A DNA stretch of 64,000 bases, taken from NCBI GenBank assembly GCA_958009055.1, contig OY253661.1:124001-188000 (forward strand). Direction: 5' to 3'. Each line of letters opens with the position of its first letter. The stretch's first letter is position 1. Positions 51,047-58,788 of the stretch are shown one piece after another. The notes beneath the pieces were generated by a model, which saw only the letters and a program-made list of their open reading frames with translations, was not told where the DNA came from and searched no databases. The DNA comes from Choricystis sp. odSpoLacu1. Taxonomy: Eukaryota; Chlorophyta; Trebouxiophyceae. The position numbers were made by a program, and so were the translations under genes.

Positions 51047-51520
51047 ATGTCCACCGAGCTTGTGTCCCGCGCTGAAGTCACGGTCAACGCGCCGCCCGCC
51101 GTCGTGATGTCGAAACTCCTGGACGCCCGCGCCTGGCACACGTGGCGTTCACCCCCTCTCAGCGGCCGCCTGCTCGGCGCAGTCACAAAATACTGCGACA
51201 AGCTGTCAAAAGACGACAGATTGGGCTACTTGGCCACCCCCGCCATCTGTGGCGTCTTTCCGCTCCCCACCCGCGCCACCGTCACTCGCGCCGACCACAC
51301 CACCGTCTCCTTTGACGATGACGCCTTGTTTGGCCTGGCGGCAGGCACCCACACGTTCACCGTCAAGCCGGCCGGCAAGGGGCAGAGCGTGGTCACGGTT
51401 GAGCACGCGACGACGGGACCGTTTCGAGTGCTGGACGCGCCGCTCGCCAAGTTTGCCAAGGAGCGGGCAGTCGCCAGGTGGGCGCTGGACTTGAAGAAAG
51501 CGGTGGAGAAGAAGGCGTGA
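51047..51520 (+). CDS. SRPBCC (START-like) superfamily protein
   Basis: Single exon, 157 residues. Pattern of a helix-grip fold: SRAEVTVNAPPAVVMSKLLDARAWHTW at the start, ATVTRADHTTVSFDD and GTHTFTVKPAGKGQSVVTVEH in the sheet, and a long C-terminal helix (LAKFAKERAVARWALDLKKAVEKKA). Such polyketide cyclase/dehydrase-like proteins bind lipids or hydrophobic ligands in a cavity; the ligand cannot be told. No targeting signal. A TG microsatellite begins one base after the stop. Confidence 0.75.
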   Translation: MSTELVSRAEVTVNAPPAVVMSKLLDARAWHTWRSPPLSGRLLGAVTKYCDKLSKDDRLGYLATPAICGVFPLPTRATVTRADHTTVSFDDDALFGLAAGTHTFTVKPAGKGQSVVTVEHATTGPFRVLDAPLAKFAKERAVARWALDLKKAVEKKA

Positions 51521-51936
51521 TGTGTGTGTGTGTGTGTGTGTGTGGAGCGTGTTTTTTTTTTAAACTCAAAATGAAACACCGCGGCGGAGAGTCTCTCTCC
51601 TCCCTCCTTCCAAACCATGGGGCCAAAGTGGAAGGCATCATCTCCCCGGTCATCGTTACATGCACGCAGCGAGGGTCATGGGGGGGAAAAGTATTTTTTT
51701 TTTTTTTGGGGGTCAATCAAAGTGAATAGAGTAAAAAGGCAAGTTGTTTTTGTCAGGGGGGGTGTCACACCCTCCCAAAGCAACGCAGGGTAAAAAGGAA
51801 AGTCGCCCACCAGTGTGGACGTGGTTGTGTGGCGTCATCACGCGAGGTAAAGGGATGGAGGGGGCAAGGGGAAAAAAGAGCACAGTCTTCCCTCTCAACA
51901 CACCTCCACTCTCTCTCTCTCCAACTCTCTGAAACC
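51521..51936. other. Convergent intergenic region
   Basis: 416 bases between two convergent genes. Holds a (TG)n run (51521-51544), a poly-T run (51692-51704), a near-palindrome GGGTGTCACACCC (about 51757-51769) flanked by two near copies of GTAAAAAGG(C/A)AAGT (about 51730 and 51790), and a CT tract just before the beta-helix stop. Probable 3' UTRs and termination signals for both genes. Confidence 0.45.
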
Positions 51937-53797
51937 TCACTGGGCCGGGTTGTCGTTCACCAGGGCAGTGTCATCCCCCAGCCCCTTGTTGTCGTCGGCC
52001 GCGCCCTTGGACTCGGTGCGGAAGATGGCGGAACCGCGCGCGGCGCGGTTGCCCGAAAACTTGTTGCCCGCGATGTCGCCCGCCACGTGCGAGTCGTACA
52101 CGCCACCACCAAAGGAGCGCGCCTTGTTGCCGGTGAACGTGGAGTCGACCAGGTTGCCGGTGGAGGAGCCGCGGAAGACGCCGCCACCGAAGGCGGCCGC
52201 GTTGTTCTCAAACACGCAGTGGTGGATGTCGCCGACGACACCCTGCAGGTACAGGGCAGCCCCTTTCTCCGACTTGCCGTACGAGAACCGGTTGTAGCCA
52301 ATGTCGGCGTTGCACTGGTTCATCTCAATGCCGGCGGACCCTTTGTCGGCCGTGTTGTTGACAAACCGGTTGTCGTTGATGGTCAGCTTTTTGCACGCGT
52401 TCTGCCAGGCAGACCCCGCGTTCTGGCCCTTGTTGTTGCGGAACGTGTTCTCGGACACATCGCCCGAGCACTTGGTCTGCCACAGGGCGCCGCCCGCTTT
52501 TTTGGCCAGGTTGCCGACAAACACGTTTTGAAAGATCGACGCGCGGCCACAGTCCTCCACGTAAACCCCCCCCCCATTCTTGGCCGAGTTGTACATGATG
52601 TTGGAGGACAGGACTTGCAGCACGGTGACGTTGGTGCCGGCGATGGCGCCACCCTCACCACGGGACGTGTTGTTGAGGAAGGTCGTACCGTTGACAATGA
52701 GAGTGGCATTCGCGACTGCAATCGCGCCGCCCTGGCCGCCTCCATTGTTCGTAAACGTGGAGTCCAGCACTTTGACGATGGCGGAGTCGTTGGCGTACAG
52801 GGCGCCGGCGGCCGAGTTGTTGCAGGAGATGAAGGTGGAGTTGACGACGGCGGCGCGCGAGCCGGCAAACGCGATGGCGGCGCGGCCCATGTAGTTCAGA
52901 TTCACGAAAAAGGAGTTCTCAATCGTGACATCCTGCCCCCGAATCTCGATCGCACCCCCAGGCAGCTGCACCTCCTTGATGTAGGTGACGCCCGTAAAGT
53001 TGTCGGCAAAGGGGGCGAGGGCGGGGCCGCCGTGCAGTACGAGCGGGCGCGGGCCGCGGCACGCGATGTAAGCTGTGAGCAGCGGCCGGTTGCCCGGGTT
53101 GCGGGAGCGGGCGCCGCCGGCGGAGGTGAGGACGGTGTCGGCGCCAGGGCCTGGGGAGGAGGAGGGACGGTGTGTGGTTGGAATATAGAGTCGGGGTGGG
53201 TTCGGGAGAGAGAGCGCTCGAGAGAGGCGTTGCCGAGGGGTCGCGCGCGCTTGCGGCCAGCCCATCCTTCCCCCCGCTTCCTCTCGCGCCCCCGCACACC
53301 CCTCCTCCCCTCATTCCCCCTCCTCCCAATCCCTCACACTCACCCTGCAACACCATCTCGCACGTGGGGCGGCCGCCCGACCCATACTTGACATCGTTGA
53401 GCAGCTTGCCCGCCGGGTAGCGGTCGATGAGCGGGTTGCCCTCGTCGTCCGTCTCTTTTTGCCCGACCGCCAGCTTCAGCGTGGACAAGTCGGTGCCCTT
53501 GCGCACGGAAGCGGGCTCGGGGGCGGCGTCGTCAGCGGGGGCGACGGGCGTGGCGGCGGCAGCGGCAGCGCCCGCTTTCGCTTTGGGCACGGGCGCGTCG
53601 TCGTCGGCGGCCACGGGGGCCGCCTTCTTGGGGGCCACGGGCGCCGCATCCGCGGGCGCCGCAGCATCATCAGTCGCGACGGGGGCTGCTTTCAGCGGTG
53701 CGGCGGCGGCCGCGGGGGCGGTGTCGTCGGTGGTCTGGCCGTGCGCGCCGGCCACCAGCAGCGCGGCCGCCAGCGCCAGCAGGGCGGCCTTGCGCAT
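51937..53797 (-). CDS. Secreted parallel beta-helix repeat protein
   Basis: Two exons (53797-53344 and 53150-51937, phase 1), 555 residues. Signal peptide MRKAALLALAAALLVAGAHG. Residues 20-110 are a repetitive Ala/Pro/Asp linker (AAPVATDDAAAPADAAP and similar). From about residue 200 to the end run some 12 beta-helix turns with NxF/NxT, NN and GGA/GGG motifs, e.g. NSTFISCNNSAAGALYAND, STFTNNGGGQGGAIAV, NVFVGNLAKKAGGALW, STFTGNKARSFGGGVYD. The family is the right-handed beta-helix group (pectate-lyase-like or Pmp-like); it has no obvious catalytic residues. Secretion to the cell wall or extracellular matrix is inferred. Many N-x-S/T sequons suggest glycosylation. Confidence 0.8.
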
Positions 53798-53955
53798 TGC
53801 GGTGGGTGGGTGTGCAGAAAGGTGTCGAGGTGGTGTCGCGTTGGTGGAATGCGCGTTGCGTGTGCGAGGGAGCGAGCGTTTACACCGAGTGTTGTTCGCG
53901 CGGGAGTTGTGAGTGCGAGAGGGGTTGGTCGGTTTGTTTTCAGCGCTAACACTCG

Positions 53956-56346
53956 CTACCCACCCGCCGCCCGCCACGCTGCATCCACGGCCGCCAGCGT
54001 GCCATCATCTTCCTCCTCCTCCTCATCATTCGTGTACTGTGGCGGTGCCCCTTCCTCCTCCAACACACCCTCCCCACGCACGAGCGTCGGTCCCCCCCCC
54101 GCCCACTGCACCACGATCCGCGGGGCGGTGGCAGCCCCGCGTGCGCGCCACACCGTGCCCGCCTCGACTGCTGCCAGGCGGGCAGCCAGACGGGCGGCGG
54201 GCGTGGCGCCGAGCGGGGGTGGTGGTGGTGGGGGTGGCGTGCGGCCGCGCGGTGGCGGCGTTGCGCCTGCGCCAGCGGCCGCCAGCGCGGCCATAGGGGG
54301 AGGGATGGTCCATCCACCTATTCCCATATCCTCAGCGGGGGCGGCAGCGGACCAGGCGGCAACAGAAGCGGACAGCAGGCGGCCCAACCGGCTCGCGTCG
54401 AAGGTGGGGGCAGGCCCAGCCGCCCGCTCCACGTCGGCTGTAGGGTGGTCCGCAGCAGCGTGAGCACCATGTTTCTGCTGCTGGCCACCATCCACGGTCG
54501 CCGCCGCCCGCTGCACGCGGGGCGGGCGCGGCGCGCGCGCGACGGCACGAGTGCGCGCCACCGCCACTGCGTCGATTGCGGTGGCGACGCCGCCACTCAA
54601 GGGCGTGCGAATGAGCAGGCCACCTGGGGAGGCGGGGCCGCGCGGCACCCAGGCGGCGCCCCAGCGTGTGGAGTGGAGGTGGGCACTCGCCCCTCCACCC
54701 ACGCCTCGCAGCGAGTCAACCACCTCTGCTGGCGGCCCCGCCGACGGCGCGGGGGGCGTAGCCACCTCCACCTCAAACCTGGACCGACGCGTGGCGTCCA
54801 CCGTCACGGGCCCCCGGGCGCCGGGCGTGAGGCGGGTGGGGGGGCCGCCCGCATCCCACCCACACCGCACGACGGCGCCATCACTGCCAGCGACGAGCAG
54901 GGCGCCCGCGTCGGGGCGGGTGGGGGCCAACGCCACGCCAGCCACGCGACTAGCCAGGCCGTGGCGCCACGCTGCCAGCGGCGCGCCCGGCCTCCGCGCG
55001 TCGCCGAGCCACGCCCACCCGCCGCCCGCGCCCGCCACCGCGTGGGGCCACCAGGTGGTGGCGTGGATGGTGGTGTGGGATGCCAGAGCGTGCACAACCC
55101 CGGGCGCGGTGAGCAGGGGGGAGCGGGAGGAGTCGGGCGGTGCGCGTGTGTCGATCGATGACACTGCGGAGCCGACCGCCGCCACCAGCGTCCCCGGCTG
55201 GGGCGCCCACACCAGGTGGATGCCTCCGGGGGGTGGGGGTGGGGTTCCAACTACTGCATCCACCGCGACTCGCGTCAGCGTCACCGGGGCCGCGCGGCCG
55301 CGCGCCGCGCGCGGTGGCAGCGACGCCGGCGCGCGCGCGCTGCCGTCGGCCACCCACGCCCCACCCCCGGCGTCCGCGGCGGCCACGACTACACGACCAC
55401 CGCGTAAGGCTGCTGTCACAGTGGTGAGTGGGACGGCGGCCTGGGCCAACAGGGGCGGGGCTGCCGTCCAGAGAGGGCGGGCGGGGGTGCCTGCACTGCG
55501 CGAGAGGGCGTTAATCTCCAGCCACCCACCCGCCACCACCGCGACCGCGGCGGTGGGGGGGGCGCCGCTTGTGATCGGTCCAGGCGTGACAGCTGCCGCG
55601 GTTGGGGGCAGGCCGGACCCGATCAGTGTCATCTGTTGGATGGCGGTGAGAGTGTGGGGGCCGGAGGCGCCAAGGCGGGGCGGGCGCCGTGAGCGGCCGC
55701 AGTTGTCGTCGTCACTGCTCGACGGCGACGCCCCGTCCGACGACCACGCGCGGTCGTCGTACTCTTCAGGCTCTTCCTCATCGTCTGCTGGCCAGTGGCC
55801 GCCGCGCAGGATGTCGAGAGCGGTTGCGCCGCCGCTGGCTGATCGCACAACCAACGCGTCTCCGCCCGCCGCCGCGCCTGCCGCGAGAGGAGGCAGCCCC
55901 GTCCCTTCCTCCTCCTGCGCCGCCACGATGGCGCCCGACTCGGTCAAAAGTTGGCGCAACAAGGCCCGCGGCACGGCGGGGGCGGAGGCGGCGGCCGTGT
56001 AAAGCGCCGCGTCCGGTCTCGGCGGCGGCGCGCGGGCAGGCAGGGGTGGCGCCGGCGGCTCGGCCAGCAGGACGGGGGCCAGGTCCACGCCCCAGGTGGC
56101 GATGAGCAAGGGGTCGGCGTCCAGGGAGCGGCCGGGGCGTGGGTGGGCGAGGCTGTGTGGGGAGGGGTGGGTGGTCGGTCGCATGTGGTCGGCGTGTCGG
56201 GGGGAGAGCGCTCTCTTCTCCCCCGCCCCTCCCCCCCCCCCCCACACAACTCACCCTGTCAAGAACGACGGCCACACTACGCCGCCGCACGTGCCGGGGG
56301 CGACACGCACGCCCGCCCACGCAGCCTCGTCGGCGGGCGGCTGCAT
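53956..56346 (-). CDS. Uncharacterised large protein with beta-propeller-like segments
   Basis: Two exons (56346-56255 and 56152-53956, phase 2), 762 residues. Exon 1 encodes MQPPADEAAWAGVRVAP and an Ile/Val-rich start. Repeated beta-strand quartets such as VHALASHTTIHATTWWPHAVA, GAWVADGSAR, VAGVALAP and GALLVAGSDGAVVRCGWD read as a degenerate WD/beta-propeller. An acidic region (DDEEEPEEYDDRAWSSDG) lies near residue 200 and an acidic tail (NDEEEEEDDG) ends the protein. Relatives could include the TAF1C subunit of the Pol I initiation factor, but I cannot support that by a motif. Unlike its neighbours it has no signal peptide. Confidence 0.55.
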
Positions 56347-56770
56347 GTGGAGCGTCGTGTTGTTGTTTTTTTTTTTTCCTGCGCCCCCCGGCCTTCAATT
56401 TAAGCGTGTGTGCGTCAAAGGATACGTGCAGCACAGCAGAGCGACAGTCAGCGTCGCTCGTGGTCCGTGGCGCAGAGGCGCGCGGGTTTACATAAAAAAT
56501 TGTGCGGCAGCGCACAAGAAAAAAACAACGTTTCCGACTTGTCCCCAGCGCGTTGCGCTCTAAAGAGGGCGCTGGTGTCATGTGTAAAAATGCAAATGAC
56601 AACTCTCACCTCTCTCCCTAACTCTCTACGTGCACACCAGGCTCGCAGTCGCCTTGGCCCACCGCCACGCGCCGCCCCCGGGCCGCGTGCAGCACCGCAC
56701 GTCGGGCGAGGGGCGGGTGCCGCGGCACATGGACGCGCTGATGGCGTCCGCACTCATGTCGGGGTCGGCA

Positions 56771-57139
56771 CTAATGTCGGGCTCGGGGGTGGGGACGGCT
56801 TGGGGCATGGGCTGGAGGGGGGTGGGTACAGCGGTCGGGGGAGGGTCGTCGGCAAGACAAAAACAAACCTCCCCGGCCAGTTGCAGAGTGGGTCGCGTCA
56901 CTGCAGGAAGACCAGCCCGTGGGCTTCCAGCGCGGGTCAGAGGCAGGCGGGTGGGCGGCGGATCGCACAACACAGGAGGCGACGACGCGGCAATTTGGGC
57001 CGAGCGCGCACGCACGCCCGCACCCCCCAACCCCCCACCCTCGCCCCGCATTCTGACCGCCCAAGCCCGTGCTCACCACGCTGCGTCCTGTGACCGTGAC
57101 GGCGAGCAGCAGGAGGAGGGGTGCCAGGCGGAACCGCAT
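56771..57139 (-). CDS. Candidate small secreted Cys-rich protein; model unresolved
   Basis: ATG 57139 opens with a strong signal peptide, MRFRLAPLLLLLAVTVTG. Read straight through, the frame gives 122 residues with eight Cys and a DPRWKPTGWSSCS segment reminiscent of a thrombospondin type 1 start, ending at 56773. However, a GTGAGC donor sits right after the signal peptide, as in the two neighbouring secreted genes, and a better-looking Cys-rich end (EVCFCLADDPPP ... SLVCT, stop at 56626) lies in another frame. No acceptor makes the two compatible in phase, so the true end is unknown. The signal peptide is the reliable part. Confidence 0.35.
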   Translation of the reverse strand: MRFRLAPLLLLLAVTVTGRSVVSTGLGGQNAGRGWGVGGCGRACALGPNCRVVASCVVRSAAHPPASDPRWKPTGWSSCSDATHSATGRGGLFLSCRRPSPDRCTHPPPAHAPSRPHPRARH

Positions 57140-57226
57140 CGGAGGCATAAAAGAGGGCCTTGTGGTGAGGAAGGTTCGTCTTGTTTTTCCTTTCACAAAG
57201 CGATTTTACAAAGCGCAGACCCCCGA

Positions 57227-57689
57227 TCACCGCCCCTGCTGCTGTTGCTGCTGCTGTTGGTTGTTGTTTTGGTTTTGGTTGTTTTGGTTGTTGTTATTCT
57301 GGTTCTGGTTGTTCTGGTAGTTGCCTTGAGCGGCGGCCTGTGGTTGGAGGGAAAGGGAGAAGAGGAGAGCAGGTGGTTGGCGTGTCAGCGGGTCGCCGAC
57401 AGCCCCTTCCCCCCTGGCGCCTGCATTTTCTCGGTCGGCCCCGCGTCCCGCGTCCAAAACAAGCTCTCACCCCCCCATCCTCCACGCCATCGTGTCGACG
57501 TTACTCAGAACGTCTTTGATGGGCGCGGCGCGTGGGCAGAGGCGTCAACCGCCATCGCGCTGGCGCTCGGCGGACACCCCCGCCGCATGCGGGTGACGCT
57601 GGCGGGCCTCTCCCGTCGTTTCTCTTTCTCTCTCTCCTCACCTGCACAAACAACAAGACAACAACCAGGAGCACGAAGAAGCGGAACAT
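57227..57689 (-). CDS. Small secreted Asn/Gln-rich peptide, 52 residues
   Basis: Two exons (57689-57642 and 57337-57227), phase 0, separated by a 304-base intron with GTGAGG donor and CTCCAACCACAG acceptor. Exon 1 is the signal peptide alone (MFRFFVLLVVVLLFVQ); exon 2 encodes AAAQGNYQ followed by mixed Asn/Gln runs, a block of eight Gln, and a final Gly-Arg. The codons are mostly AAC/AAT and CAA/CAG, giving a low-GC island in a GC-rich region. No family known to me. Asn/Gln-rich composition favours prion-like or gel-forming self-assembly. The 3' neighbour on the same strand has the same exon plan. Confidence 0.6.
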
Positions 57690-57978
57690 GGTGTGTGGTG
57701 GGAAGTGAGGGAGGGAGGAAAGAAAAGAAGAAAAAAAACGCTGGAACTGTGCCCACTAGAGGGACGCGCGAGTCTGTGGTTTTGCCCCCTTGTTTCACCA
57801 GCCACATACGGGCAGCCTCCCAAATGGCCCTGCGATTACATGCACACACTGCTCAGCTTGCACGACTTTCTCTCGTCAAAATAACGATCAAAACCAAAAA
57901 GCAAGCTGTCGCTGTGCTTTGGGGGCGCCCCTTTTTTATTAATATCCCACCAAAAATGCCCTCGCTTTGTTGCCCAAC

Positions 57979-58215
57979 TCAGTGCTTGTGGCCCGAGCGG
58001 TCGCCCGTGTCCTTGGCAGCCAGGCTGCGCCTGTGCTTGTGGTCCGAGTGGTCGCCCGTGTCCTTGGCAGCCAGGCGCCTGTGCTTGTGGCCGCTGTGGT
58101 CGCCAGTGTCCTTGGCGGCCAGGCGGCGGAGGTGCTTGTGGCCAGAGTGGTCGCCAGTGTCTTTGGCAGCCAGGCGGCGCAGGTGTTTGTGGCCCGAGTG
58201 GTCGCCCGTGTCGCC
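57979..58215 (-). repeat. Tandem repeat, five units of 42-51 bases, coding
   Basis: Direct repeats inside exon 2 of the secreted peptide precursor: each unit encodes (L)AAKDTGDHSGHKH plus an Arg-Arg spacer. Unit lengths vary by whole codons, and third positions differ between units, which is a mark of selection on the protein rather than a recent DNA slip. Confidence 0.85.
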
Positions 58216-58523
58216 CTTGGCAGCGGCGGCGGTCTGTGTGTGTGCGTGGTAGGAGGGAAGCGTGTATGGGCAACAAGGGGGCGGTGCTCGCTGCCTCGAC
58301 CCTATACGCTAGCCATGCCACAAATGCACCTCCCGCTTCAATTCGGGGAGGCGGACCGGTCGAGGCGGGCGGGATCGGTGGGCGGCACAGGGCGACGGCC
58401 AATTGGCGCAATTGTGTGCGCGGGTGCCCGACCCACAACCGCCTCCCCTCCAGCCCGTGCTCCTAACCACACCTGCAGCAGCAGCACCACAAGGGCCAGC
58501 AGCATGAAGATGGAGAAGCGCAT
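57979..58523 (-). CDS. Secreted multi-copy peptide precursor (LAAKDTGDHSGHKH x5, Arg-Arg spaced)
   Basis: Two exons (58523-58473 and 58233-57979, phase 0), 101 residues; the 239-base intron has a GTGTGG donor and a CACACACACAG acceptor. Exon 1 is a signal peptide only (MRFSIFMLLALVVLLLQ). Exon 2 starts TAAAAKGDTGDHSGHKH and continues with four more copies, each ending HKH and separated by LRR, LRR, RR and RRS. The last copy has DRSGHKH and stops directly after His. Paired Arg between identical units is the classic layout of a prepropeptide cut by a kexin-like protease, as in yeast alpha-factor or animal neuropeptides. The His-rich units (HSGHKH) could also bind Cu, Zn or Ni. No homologue recognised. 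Confidence is high for the gene, low for the role. Confidence 0.75.
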
Positions 58524-58788
58524 GGTGGGCGTTTTGGGGAGCGAGGGTGAGAAAACAAAAAAAAACGAAGTGACGAGTATTTGGAGGCCTTGGCTAAACC
58601 CCCCAAACCGACGTTTTTTTGTTCCTCCTTTGTGCTCACACACGCAGACGCCGCGAAAGAAAGGAACGACCCAAAATCTGCACACACCTCGCGAAAAAAC
58701 GGCCTGGATCGCGCGCCGAGAGAGCGCGGTTCCGTGTTTTCTCTCGAGAAACACCCCCTCTCTCTCTCTCTGTTTTCTCTTTTTCTCT

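Noticed and set aside
53956..56346. Assignment of the propeller-like protein to TAF1C
   Set aside because: Only general beta-strand repetition and an acidic tail support it; no diagnostic motif was found.
57985..58215. Regularly spaced direct repeats considered as a CRISPR-like or satellite array
   Set aside because: The repeat is coding, unit length varies by whole codons, and there are no unique spacers; the host is clearly eukaryotic.
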